Assembly: GCF_013522705.1 (NCBI RefSeq)
Contig: NZ_JAAMRE010000018.1
Location: forward strand, 1 to 64,000
Source: Pseudomonas lurida
GTDB taxonomy: Bacteria > Pseudomonadota > Gammaproteobacteria > Pseudomonadales > Pseudomonadaceae
DNA length: 64,000 nucleotides
Direction of reading: 5' to 3'
In this document: one piece after another, positions 25,877 through 33,093 of the stretch
Layout: the number at the start of each line of letters is the position of its first letter
How positions within the stretch are numbered: position 1 is the stretch's first letter
The notes under the pieces: model-generated
What the model saw: only the letters and a program-made list of their open reading frames with translations
Databases searched by the model: none
Told to the model about the DNA's origin: nothing
Made by a program: the position numbers and the translations under genes

Positions 25877-26695
25877 ATGTCGGCCGTGGAAACCGTCGAT
25901 CCCCAGGCAGGCGCCCAGCAGGAACTGCCGTTCGCCATGGTCTACGGCCAGGCGGTCATGGAAATGCCGCTGGACCTGTACATCCCGCCGGATGCGCTGG
26001 AAGTGTTCCTGGAAGCGTTCGAAGGCCCGCTGGACTTGCTGCTGTACCTGATTCGCAAGCAGAACATTAATATCCTCGACATCCCCGTGGCGGAAATCAC
26101 CCGCCAGTACATGGGCTATGTCGAGCTGATGCAGTCGGTGCGCCTGGAGCTGGCGGCCGAGTACCTGGTGATGGCCGCCATGCTCGCCGAGATCAAATCG
26201 CGCATGTTGCTGCCGCGTTCGGAGACAGTGGAGGCCGAAGAGGATGACCCGCGCGCCGAACTGATCCGACGTCTGCAGGAGTACGAACGCTTCAAGGCCG
26301 CCGCCGAGGGCATCGACGGTTTGAGCCGCGTCGGCCGCGACGTGGTGGTGCCCAAGCTCGACGCACCCGAGGCCCGCGCGCGCAAGCTGTTGCCGGACGT
26401 GAGCCTGGAGGAATTGCTGATGTCCATGGCCGAGGTGCTGCGCCGTGGCGACATGTTTGAAAGCCACCAGGTCAGCCGCGAAGCGCTGTCTACCCGCGAA
26501 CGCATGAGCGATGTGCTGGAACGCCTTAAAGGCGGCGGTTTCGTGCCGTTTGTCGAGCTGTTCACCGCTGAAGAAGGGCGCCTGGGGGTGGTGGTGACCT
26601 TTATGGCGATCCTTGAACTGGTCAAGGAGTCCTTGGTCGAGCTGGTCCAGAATGAGCCTTTTGCGGCTATCCACGTGCGGGCGCGAGCCGAATAA
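25877..26695 (+). CDS. scpA: Segregation and condensation protein A (ScpA)
   Basis: Kleisin subunit of the SMC-ScpA-ScpB chromosome condensation complex. The 272-residue protein has the N-terminal kleisin motif EVFLEAFEGPLDLLLYLIRKQNINILDIP and a C-terminal winged helix that would bind the SMC head. About 45 residues precede the core motif; the ATG at 25877 touches the previous stop with no gap. Pseudomonas also has MukBEF-type condensin MksBEF, so the SMC partner is encoded elsewhere. Partnered with scpB 12 bases downstream. Confidence 0.95.
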   Translation: MSAVETVDPQAGAQQELPFAMVYGQAVMEMPLDLYIPPDALEVFLEAFEGPLDLLLYLIRKQNINILDIPVAEITRQYMGYVELMQSVRLELAAEYLVMAAMLAEIKSRMLLPRSETVEAEEDDPRAELIRRLQEYERFKAAAEGIDGLSRVGRDVVVPKLDAPEARARKLLPDVSLEELLMSMAEVLRRGDMFESHQVSREALSTRERMSDVLERLKGGGFVPFVELFTAEEGRLGVVVTFMAILELVKESLVELVQNEPFAAIHVRARAE

Positions 26696-26707
26696 AGAGC
26701 TGAAACG

Positions 26708-27622
26708 ATGAATCTGACTGAACCCCGCGAACTGGCGCCGCTGCTGGAGGCCTTTCTCCTGGCCTCGGGTAAGCCGCAGTCCCTGGAGCGCCTGTTCGAA
26801 CTGTTTGAAGAGGCCGAACGCCCCGAGCCGCCGGTGTTCAAGAAGGCCCTGGAAATTCTGCGCAAATCCTGCGACGGCCGGGCCTTTGAACTGCGCGAAG
26901 TGGCGTCGGGTTATCGCCTGCAGATCCGTGAGAAATTTTCCCCCTGGGTTGGCCGATTGTGGGAAGAGCGCCCGCAGCGCTACTCGCGGGCGATGCTGGA
27001 AACCATGGCGTTGATCGCCTATCGGCAGCCGATTACCCGTGGCGAGATCGAGGATGTGCGCGGCGTGGCAGTCAACAGCCATATCGTCAAGACATTGCTG
27101 GAGCGTGAGTGGATTCGCATCGTCGGCTACCGCGACGTACCGGGAAAACCGGCGATGTTCGCCACCACCAAGGTGTTCCTGGACCATTTCAACCTGAAGA
27201 ATCTCGACGACCTTCCGCCGCTTGCCGAATTGCGCGAAATGGAGGCCGAACCGGTTCTGGATTTCGACGACGCACCGGTGCCCGCGAGTTTGCAGGAACT
27301 GGCCGATGCCACGGCCGAGCCGGAAGAGCCGAAGGACGAGACCAGTTTCCATACCTTGCTGTTGGAACTGGACGACATGGAGCAGGGCATCAAGACCGAC
27401 TTTGATGATTTGCTGCGTGATGGGGCGGCCGAGCCGGAAACCCGGATGAGCGTGGAGGTCGAGCCTGAACCTGAGGAAGATATCCTTGGCGTGGCACAAG
27501 CCCGTGAAAAACTCCTGGCCGCCGTCGCCGCCCTCGAACAGCCGCCCCTGAGCGACGAAGAAGACGAAGCCCGAGCCCTGGCCGAAGCCATCGAGAACGA
27601 ACGCCGCCAGCTCGAAGACTGA
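26708..27622 (+). CDS. scpB: Segregation and condensation protein B (ScpB)
   Basis: Dimeric winged-helix partner of ScpA in the SMC complex. The 304-residue protein has two winged helices in the first about 175 residues (LETMALIAYRQPITRGEIEDVRGV is diagnostic). A long acidic, Pro/Glu-rich tail follows (about 180-304), low in complexity and longer than in most ScpB proteins. The start is 12 bases after scpA, so both are co-transcribed, giving equal supply of the two subunits. Confidence 0.95.
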   Translation: MNLTEPRELAPLLEAFLLASGKPQSLERLFELFEEAERPEPPVFKKALEILRKSCDGRAFELREVASGYRLQIREKFSPWVGRLWEERPQRYSRAMLETMALIAYRQPITRGEIEDVRGVAVNSHIVKTLLEREWIRIVGYRDVPGKPAMFATTKVFLDHFNLKNLDDLPPLAELREMEAEPVLDFDDAPVPASLQELADATAEPEEPKDETSFHTLLLELDDMEQGIKTDFDDLLRDGAAEPETRMSVEVEPEPEEDILGVAQAREKLLAAVAALEQPPLSDEEDEARALAEAIENERRQLED

Positions 27623-27848
27623 CACGGTCCAATGTGGGTGCAACCCCCTCCCGCATCGGTTCTCTGGTGCTTTGGGCATCACCGGTCGGCGGAAAAGCAA
27701 ATGACCTGGCGCTAATCGACTAGTCTCTGATGCGCAATGCGCGCCATGCGCGTATGATTCGCGACCCTTTGCCGAGCTATTCGGCCAAAGCCCCGCTTTC
27801 AATACCCTTCAGGCCACGCCTGAATCGACCCACCGGGAGGTGCTTAAG

Positions 27849-29057
27849 ATGAACGACAAAGACCAGAACGACAGCCAGGAAATCGGCCCAGCAGGCGAAA
27901 AACTGCAGAAGGTGCTGGCGCGTATCGGCGTGGGCTCGCGCCGTGACGTCGAAGCCTGGATCACCCAGAAGCGCATCAAGGTCAACGGCGTCGAGGCCAC
28001 CCTTGGCCAGCGCGTCGACCTGCACGACGCAATCACCATTGATGGCAAGGTCATCAAGCGTGAAGAGGCCGCCGAATCGGTGCGCCGCGTGATCATGTAC
28101 AACAAGCCCGATGGCGAGATCTGCACCCGTGACGACCCGGAAGGCCGTCCGACCGTGTTCGACAAGATGCCCAAGCCCAAAGAAGGCCGCTGGATCAACA
28201 TCGGTCGTCTCGACATCAACACCACCGGCCTGCTGATGTTCACCACCGACGGTGAGCTGGCCAACCGCCTGATGCACCCGTCCTACGAGATGGACCGTGA
28301 GTACGCCGTGCGTGTGCGTGGCGAAGTCGACGACGAAATGATCGAACGCCTCAAGGCCGGCGTGGTGCTGGAAGATGGCCCGGCCAAGTTCACCGACATC
28401 AAGCAGGCTCCGGGCGGCGAAGGTTTCAACCACTGGTACCACTGCGTGGTAATGGAAGGCCGTAACCGTGAAGTACGTCGCCTGTGGGAGTCCCAGGGCC
28501 TGGTGGTCAGCCGCCTCAAGCGCGTGCGTTTCGGCCCGGTGTTCCTGAACTCCGACCTGCCGATGGGCCGCTGGCGCGAAATGAGCCAGTACGAAGTCGA
28601 TATTCTCAGCGCCGAAGTCGGCCTGACCCCGGTGGCGATGCCGCAGATGAACGCCAAGAGCAAAGACAAGCTTGAGCGTATGCAGCGTAAATCGTCGCGT
28701 CCGGTGGCGCGTACCGAACGTGTGGCGCGCACCCTGCGCCCGGCGCTCAATGCACCGGCGACCGGCGGGCGTATCTCCCGCGAGCCGCAGATCGAAGGCG
28801 AGCGTCGCCCGACCGCACCGTCGCGCCAGGAAGGCGAGCGTGCACCACGCACTCCGCGGCCAGCCCCGGCCGGCGGTCGCAGCAACCGTGGTGAAGCCGA
28901 TCGCCCGGCCGACAGCGCCAGCACCAAGCGCCCAGCCAAGCCGGCAGCGAACAAGCGCCCCGGCCCTAAACTGGTGGCGGACGAGCCGTCGGGCAAGCGT
29001 CGCGGCGCCCCGGCCGGTTCCGGCCAGCGTCCAGGGTTTGGTCGTAAGAAGCCTTAA
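27849..29057 (+). CDS. rluB: 23S rRNA pseudouridine-2605 synthase RluB
   Basis: Makes pseudouridine at position 2605 of 23S rRNA (E. coli numbering). Domains in the 402 residues: N-terminal S4 RNA-binding domain (KLQKVLARIGVGSRRDVEAWI), RsuA/RluB catalytic core with the nucleophile Asp in GRLDINTTGLL and RNREVRRLWES, then a basic, Pro/Arg-rich disordered tail of about 110 residues (from about 290) common in pseudomonad RluB. ATG at 27849 follows GGGAGG; the GTG at 27840 is too close to that site. Confidence 0.95.
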   Translation: MNDKDQNDSQEIGPAGEKLQKVLARIGVGSRRDVEAWITQKRIKVNGVEATLGQRVDLHDAITIDGKVIKREEAAESVRRVIMYNKPDGEICTRDDPEGRPTVFDKMPKPKEGRWINIGRLDINTTGLLMFTTDGELANRLMHPSYEMDREYAVRVRGEVDDEMIERLKAGVVLEDGPAKFTDIKQAPGGEGFNHWYHCVVMEGRNREVRRLWESQGLVVSRLKRVRFGPVFLNSDLPMGRWREMSQYEVDILSAEVGLTPVAMPQMNAKSKDKLERMQRKSSRPVARTERVARTLRPALNAPATGGRISREPQIEGERRPTAPSRQEGERAPRTPRPAPAGGRSNRGEADRPADSASTKRPAKPAANKRPGPKLVADEPSGKRRGAPAGSGQRPGFGRKKP

Positions 29058-29075
29058 GGGCAGCGGTAAGTTTTT

Positions 29076-29152
29076 AGCTGCAAGCTGTAAGAAGAAGCGC
29101 TAGCCCTTACGGGTTGGCGCTTTTTTTTGCTTGTGGCTTCCGACTTGCAGCT
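29076..29152. repeat. Long imperfect palindrome, copy 2 (rluB 3' side)
   Basis: AGCTGCAAG (29076-29084) and CTTGCAGCT (29144-29152) frame the rluB terminator hairpin. Same family as 5249-5322 and 52499-52570. It fills the gap between the convergent rluB and the M29-like gene. Confidence 0.7.
29096..29128 (+). terminator. rluB terminator
   Basis: AGCGC (29096-29100) pairs with GCGCT (29117-29121); inner CCC/GGG pairs extend the stem across the loop TTAC, followed by eight T. A convergent gene ends 29 bases beyond. Confidence 0.8.
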
Positions 29153-29156
29153 GGCG

Positions 29157-30116
29157 CTAGAACGCAAATCTGCCATCGAACACGGGTTTGTCATCCAGCG
29201 CCAACACCCCGCTGGCAAAGATCAAATCCAGGTGATGGCTGCCTTTCTGCCCACCCCCCAGGCCCAGATGCAGACCGCAATGGCGCTCCTCGAAACCGGC
29301 ATTGCGCGCGTAGAGGTCCTTGACGCCTTCATTGGTGCCGATCCCCAGTTCCTCCACACGGCGGTTGGACGGGTTGGCGTTGAGGTATTTGTTGAAGTCA
29401 TCCGCCAGCCCCGGCACGTCGCTGGCCACGCTGCAGATGGTCGAGTTCTCGATCCACAGCTCCAGGGGCGATTGCAGCACGCCGTATTTGCGCGCAAAAG
29501 GGATGGTGCTGAGAAAGGTGCCGATGAATCGCACCTGGCCATTGATCGCCTCACTGTGGGTGGCAATCTCGCCGGGCGCCAGGTCGTGGTTGCCGACGCC
29601 GTTAATATTCGTCCACTTCTTGATGCTGCTCAGCGGCGCTTCAAGGCGTGAGCCGTGCTTGTCGGTAAAGCTCAGCACGTTGGCCTGGCCCATACGCCGG
29701 ATCAGCGTGGCGTTGAGGTCGGCGATGCGCTGGGGCTCGACACTGAAGGTATCGTAGAAATAGTCGCCGTAATCCTTGAACAGCAGGGACTTCTTCCAAT
29801 GCTCGGCCATCACGTCTTGCAGGGCGCGAATAAAATCCGGGCCTTCTGCGCGTGGGTTGGGCAGCGTGGAAGAGTCGTACAGAAACAGGTACAGGTCACA
29901 GGCGTCGATGGCCTGGGCCAGGGCATCGCTGGCGGTCAAGTCCAGGCGCTGCACTTGGAAATTGAAGCGGCCGGCGCTGCCTTGGGTGATGGCCTGTGCG
30001 ATGGCGTCGTAGCGTTCGGTGTGGCCCAGCAGCACGGTCGGGCAGTTCACGCCGTTAAGGGCCGGGTGATGGGCGAGGTAGTAGAGAAAATGTTCGACGG
30101 CGCGGGCCTTGTCCAT
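29157..30116 (-). CDS. M29 aminopeptidase / NicX-fold metalloenzyme
   Basis: A 319-residue protein related to the M29 (AmpS/AmpT) aminopeptidases and to the iron enzyme NicX (2,5-dihydroxypyridine dioxygenase). All five expected metal ligands are visible: Glu183 (PGEIATHSE), Glu256 (VEELGIGTN), His283 (CGLHLGLGG), His295 and Asp297 (SHHLDLIF). It is about 90 residues shorter than true M29 peptidases, so peptidase activity is not certain; a redox or hydrolytic tailoring role is equally open. ATG at 30116 has AAGGACACCCGTC upstream; the frame start at 30224 lies in the hairpin. It follows a 45-codon peptide gene on the same strand, separated by a strong hairpin, which suggests a precursor-enzyme pair. 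Confidence 0.7.
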   Translation of the reverse strand: MDKARAVEHFLYYLAHHPALNGVNCPTVLLGHTERYDAIAQAITQGSAGRFNFQVQRLDLTASDALAQAIDACDLYLFLYDSSTLPNPRAEGPDFIRALQDVMAEHWKKSLLFKDYGDYFYDTFSVEPQRIADLNATLIRRMGQANVLSFTDKHGSRLEAPLSSIKKWTNINGVGNHDLAPGEIATHSEAINGQVRFIGTFLSTIPFARKYGVLQSPLELWIENSTICSVASDVPGLADDFNKYLNANPSNRRVEELGIGTNEGVKDLYARNAGFEERHCGLHLGLGGGQKGSHHLDLIFASGVLALDDKPVFDGRFAF

Positions 30117-30148
30117 GACGGGTGTCCTTGTATGCCTTGGGTAAGGAA

Positions 30149-30172
30149 GCAGGTGCCGTGCACAGCACCTGC
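30149..30172. repeat. Hairpin between the 45-codon gene and the M29-like gene
   Basis: GCAGGTGC (30149-30156) and GCACCTGC (30165-30172) form a perfect 8-bp stem with an 8-base loop, in the 73-base gap between the two genes. No T-run follows on the minus strand. Such hairpins after small-peptide genes often stop part of the transcripts or protect the upstream message, giving more peptide than enzyme. Confidence 0.65.
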
Positions 30173-30189
30173 CGGATGCCTGTCGAGGC

Positions 30190-30327
30190 TTAGAAAGGCC
30201 ACATCGCGGTGCCAAACGGCACAACGGCGTCGGCTTGCATCATTTCAACGGCGGCCTCATGGGTCGGCGCTTCAAACCAATCGTCGAGTTGCAGTTCGGT
30301 TTCCAGGTCGTTTTCCAGTACTTGCAT
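30190..30327 (-). CDS. 45-residue acidic peptide, possible modified-peptide precursor
   Basis: Not a recognised family. The first about 30 residues are acidic and helix-prone (MQVLENDLETELQLDDWFEA, then two Met), and the last 11 (VVPFGTAMWPF) are hydrophobic with no charge: a leader/core layout like that of ribosomally made modified peptides. AGGAGATACACC before the ATG is a near-perfect ribosome site and the start is unambiguous. The next gene on the same strand encodes an M29/NicX-type metalloenzyme. There is no transporter or other tailoring enzyme in the unit. It could also be a small regulator or subunit of the enzyme. Confidence 0.7.
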   Translation of the reverse strand: MQVLENDLETELQLDDWFEAPTHEAAVEMMQADAVVPFGTAMWPF

Positions 30328-30554
30328 GGTGTATCTCCTAGAGGACGTTGTTTGAGAACGGCTTGCCAGCGGCATCGCTGGGCAAGTGGGAAACCTAGGT
30401 GAGGGTGTTTCAGAATGCAAAAAATTTATTGACACGGTCTCATTTGGATTTTTTGTTCTGATTTTCTGCGTGATTATTTTTTTGAGAAAATTCAAAAGGC
30501 TGCGAGCACCAATTCTGAGGAAATTTCCTACCGTCAATTTCTATTAAATTTACA

Positions 30555-30584
30555 GCTGTAACGCAGAATTTCCGTGCTGTAACG
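30555..30584. repeat. Direct repeat GCTGTAACG at 21-bp period
   Basis: Two copies of GCTGTAACG (30555-30563 and 30576-30584) are exactly 21 bases apart, two helical turns. TGTAACG is also the half-site reported for the TyrR-like regulator GcsR. The repeats could be a tandem operator for the 45-codon gene or for the permease. Confidence 0.45.
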
Positions 30585-30694
30585 ATTAATTTACGTATTG
30601 ATCGAGACAATATTGAACATTCTTACCCTGTAAGGAATGCCTGACAGATCGTCGCACGTGTCAGGCGATGGCCGCCGCAGGCTGTCGAGCCGTG

Positions 30695-30700
30695 TACAAT
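30695..30700 (+). promoter_or_regulatory. Likely extended -10 element for the aroP transcript
   Basis: TACAAT preceded by TG gives TGTACAAT, a good extended -10. Transcription would begin near 30707, leaving a leader of about 255 bases before the permease, with a short ORF inside. No clear -35 is seen, as is usual for extended -10 promoters. The leader contains a CAGGGT/ACCCTG hairpin near 30753-30770. Confidence 0.5.
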
Positions 30701-30819
30701 GCGCGCGTTTTACTGTGACGCCCGTTGCGTGCCTACGCAAAAGGCCAAGACCTCAGGGTTCACCCACCCTGATCACTCCGCCTGGCCACGAGCCGGACGG
30801 GTTCGATTTCGTCACAGAT

Positions 30820-30827
30820 AAAAACAA
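30820..30827 (+). promoter_or_regulatory. Hfq/Crc-type CA motif at the leader-ORF ribosome site
   Basis: AAAAACAA fits AAnAAnAA, the A-rich motif bound by Hfq with Crc in Pseudomonas catabolite repression. It lies 12 bases before the leader-ORF ATG, just upstream of AGGTGA. Amino-acid transport genes are known targets of this control; here it is inferred. Confidence 0.4.
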
Positions 30828-30838
30828 ACAGGTGACGC

Positions 30839-30901
30839 ATGACCATTAGAAAAACGCTGTACTCCTGGTGCCTGCGCTGGGGTTTGAGCGGCGCTGCTTG
30901 A
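30839..30901 (+). CDS. 20-residue leader peptide with Trp and Tyr codons, upstream of aroP
   Basis: A 20-codon ORF ending TGA at 30899-30901, encoding MTIRKTLYSWCLRWGLSGAA. AGGTGA four bases before the ATG is a good ribosome site. One Tyr and two Trp codons lie within eight codons, and the ORF stands 61 bases before the start of an aromatic amino-acid permease. This is the layout of an attenuation or translational-control leader. A small hairpin CTGCT-TG-AGCAG overlaps the stop codon. No classic terminator with a T-run was seen after it, so the mechanism is open. Confidence 0.6.
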   Translation: MTIRKTLYSWCLRWGLSGAA

Positions 30902-30962
30902 GCAGAGATTCAACGCAGCAACGTGCATTCAACATCATCAAACCTTGCGTGAGACCTTTTCC

Positions 30963-32384
30963 ATGAGTGGACCCCATTCCTCTTCAGGCGAACTGAAACG
31001 TGGCCTGAAAAACCGTCATATCCAGTTGATCGCCCTGGGCGGCGCCATCGGCACCGGCCTGTTTTTGGGCTCGGCCGGCGTGCTTAAATCCGCCGGGCCG
31101 TCGATGATCCTGGGTTATGCCATCTGCGGCTTCATTGCGTTCATGATCATGCGCCAGCTCGGCGAAATGATCGTGGAAGAGCCGGTCGCCGGTTCCTTCA
31201 GCCATTTTGCCCACAAGTACTGGGGCGGTTTCGCCGGCTTTCTGTCGGGCTGGAACTGCTGGATCCTGTACATTCTGGTGGGCATGTCCGAGCTGACGGC
31301 TGTCGGCAAATACGTGCATTACTGGTGGCCGGAGATTCCAACCTGGGTCTCGGCGGCGGCGTTTTTCGTGCTGATCAACCTGATCAACCTGGCCAACGTT
31401 AAAGTCTTTGGCGAAGCCGAATTCTGGTTCGCGATCATCAAGGTGGTGGCCATCGTCGGCATGATCGCTTTGGGCAGCTACCTGCTGGTCAGCGGCAGCG
31501 GCGGTCCGCAAGCCTCGGTGAGCAACCTGTGGGAGCACGGCGGCTTCTTCCCCCATGGCGTCGGCGGCCTGGTGATGGCCATGGCGATCATCATGTTCTC
31601 CTTCGGCGGCCTGGAAATGCTCGGTTTCACCGCTGCCGAAGCCGATCAGCCACGCACCGTGATCCCCAAGGCGATCAATCAGGTGATCTATCGCATCCTG
31701 ATTTTCTACATCGGCGCCCTGGTGGTGCTGTTGTCGCTGACGCCCTGGGACAGCCTGCTGGCCACGCTGAATGCGTCCGGCGACGCCTACAGCGGCAGCC
31801 CCTTCGTGCAGGTGTTCTCGATGCTGGGCAGCAACACCGCGGCACACATCCTCAACTTCGTGGTGTTGACGGCGGCGTTGTCGGTGTACAACAGCGGCAC
31901 CTACTGCAACAGCCGCATGCTGCTGGGCATGGCCGAGCAAGGCGATGCGCCCAAGGCCCTGGCCAGGATCGACAAGCGCGGCGTGCCGGTGCGTTCGATC
32001 CTCGCCTCGGCGGCGGTGACCCTGGTGGCGGTGCTGATGAACTACTTCATCCCGCAACACGCGTTGGAGCTGCTGATGTCGCTGGTGGTGGCCACGCTGG
32101 TGATCAACTGGGCGATGATCAGCTTTTCCCACCTCAAGTTCCGCCAGCACATGAAACGCACCGGCCAGGTGCCGCTGTTCAAGGCGCTGTGGTACCCGTA
32201 CGGCAACTATGTGTGCCTGGCGTTCGTGGTGTTTATCCTGGTGATCATGCTGATGATCCCGGGGATTCAGGTGTCGGTGTACGCGATCCCGGTGTGGGTG
32301 GCGTTTATGGCGGTGTGTTATTGGATCAAGAATAAGCGCAGTGCTGAAGCGGCGTTGGCGCCGGCGGGAGCGGCGTTAAAGTAA
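30963..32384 (+). CDS. aroP: Aromatic amino-acid permease, AroP/PheP type
   Basis: A 473-residue proton-coupled amino-acid permease of the APC superfamily with 12 membrane segments. The GLKNRHIQLIALGGAIGTGL start of TM1, SGWNCWILYILVGM and PKAINQVIYRILIFYIGAL match the AroP/PheP/ProY group. Aromatic specificity is the most likely but proline or other neutral amino acids cannot be excluded. ATG at 30963 has only a weak site (GTGAGACC); expression may depend on the upstream leader ORF. It is the only gene of its transcript, closed by a terminator at 32430. Confidence 0.85.
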   Translation: MSGPHSSSGELKRGLKNRHIQLIALGGAIGTGLFLGSAGVLKSAGPSMILGYAICGFIAFMIMRQLGEMIVEEPVAGSFSHFAHKYWGGFAGFLSGWNCWILYILVGMSELTAVGKYVHYWWPEIPTWVSAAAFFVLINLINLANVKVFGEAEFWFAIIKVVAIVGMIALGSYLLVSGSGGPQASVSNLWEHGGFFPHGVGGLVMAMAIIMFSFGGLEMLGFTAAEADQPRTVIPKAINQVIYRILIFYIGALVVLLSLTPWDSLLATLNASGDAYSGSPFVQVFSMLGSNTAAHILNFVVLTAALSVYNSGTYCNSRMLLGMAEQGDAPKALARIDKRGVPVRSILASAAVTLVAVLMNYFIPQHALELLMSLVVATLVINWAMISFSHLKFRQHMKRTGQVPLFKALWYPYGNYVCLAFVVFILVIMLMIPGIQVSVYAIPVWVAFMAVCYWIKNKRSAEAALAPAGAALK

Positions 32385-32429
32385 GCAAAATATGCGGGCT
32401 GTGTGAAAACGCTGCCTGCACCAGCTGAA

Positions 32430-32464
32430 AGCAAACGCCCTGACTTGTCGGGGCATTTGCTTTT
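32430..32464 (+). terminator. Terminator after aroP
   Basis: AGCAAAcGCCC (32430-32440) pairs with GGGCaTTTGCT (32451-32461) with one mismatch, followed by T-rich sequence. Because the A-run precedes it, the same hairpin can also stop the minus-strand immunity transcript. Confidence 0.85.
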
Positions 32465-32520
32465 CAGGGTTTTAGACACAAAGGAGAAGTGTTCTTCGTT
32501 GAAAGGGCTCTTAGTCTGTA

Positions 32521-32778
32521 TCACTCGTGTGCATGTTCGTAATCAAACCCAATGAAGTAGTCGTTTTCTGAAAAAGTAATCTCATGAAAGAAGTACGCTT
32601 GGATCAGTGATAACCACTCCTGCCGCAGTTTAAACATGCCGTTATTGACGTCCTCGTTTACTGACAACCCGAGCTCGGAAATCACGGAGTAATCGTCTCC
32701 TAAATCCGCCGAGTGCTCCGTTCCGCGTAGCCACTCTGTGGTTCTGTCGAACCATTCCAGTCTCACTTTGAGTCCCAT
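32521..32778 (-). CDS. Colicin E3/cloacin-type immunity protein 1
   Basis: An 85-residue acidic protein that closely matches the ColE3 immunity protein Im3 (MGLKxxLxWFDxxTE start, GDDxSVxxxLG, VNNGxFxxxxEWxxLxQxxFxHxI, NxYFxxFDY). Im3 binds its rRNase tightly and blocks entry to the ribosome. It is the second of two tandem immunity genes downstream of the bacteriocin gene and is the closer match to Im3. Base composition is AT-richer than the chromosome average, a sign of transfer. Confidence 0.88.
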   Translation of the reverse strand: MGLKVRLEWFDRTTEWLRGTEHSADLGDDYSVISELGLSVNEDVNNGMFKLRQEWLSLIQAYFFHEITFSENDYFIGFDYEHAHE

Positions 32779-32820
32779 GTGGCTCCTTCGCGGAACCGGC
32801 CACTCGCTACCAGTACATAC

Positions 32821-33081
32821 TCAGTATGGCCAAGGCCCCTGGTGGTGGAATGATATCTGATAGTCATAGTTGTCTTGTTTTACCTCATGTTTGAAGTGAG
32901 GTTGTAGGACCGCTATCCACTTTTTCTTAAGATCGTAAGCACCATCGAAAATTTGATAGTCTTTCTCTAGCTCAAGCGAAGCAAGTATCGAATGAGCATC
33001 TTCAAATATAGTTGACAGTTCTTCTCCCACTCCGAAACCGGTAGGTTTTTCAAACCATTCGAGCATGACTCTGAGGCTCAT
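32821..33081 (-). CDS. Colicin E3/cloacin-type immunity protein 2
   Basis: An 86-residue paralogue of the neighbouring immunity protein. The frame MSLRVMLEWFEKPTG, the WIAVLQPHFKHEV core and the DYQISF end align with Im3-type proteins, but the N-terminal half is diverged. It begins 12 bases after the bacteriocin stop, so it is the cognate immunity by position. The downstream paralogue may protect against a different E3-type toxin or be a duplication. Low GC like its partner. Confidence 0.85.
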   Translation of the reverse strand: MSLRVMLEWFEKPTGFGVGEELSTIFEDAHSILASLELEKDYQIFDGAYDLKKKWIAVLQPHFKHEVKQDNYDYQISFHHQGPWPY

Positions 33082-33093
33082 AGGTGTTTTTCC

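Larger units (their letters stand above)
30328..30838. other. AT-rich spacer with the peptide-gene and permease promoters
   Basis: About 510 bases, of which 30400-30660 is clearly richer in A+T than the flanking genes. The minus-strand promoter for the 45-codon gene should lie here, and the plus-strand promoter for the permease around 30690. A direct repeat GCTGTAACG occurs at 30555-30563 and 30576-30584. No ORF has a convincing ribosome site until 30839. Confidence 0.6.

Noticed and set aside
25217..27802. 861-codon minus-strand frame opposite the Sua5-like gene, scpA and scpB
   Set aside because: Crosses three good plus-strand genes and shows shadow composition (His, Gln, Gly-rich), with no domain recognised.
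30753..30770. CAGGGT/ACCCTG hairpin as a riboswitch
   Set aside because: A single 6-bp hairpin in the permease leader does not match any riboswitch I know.
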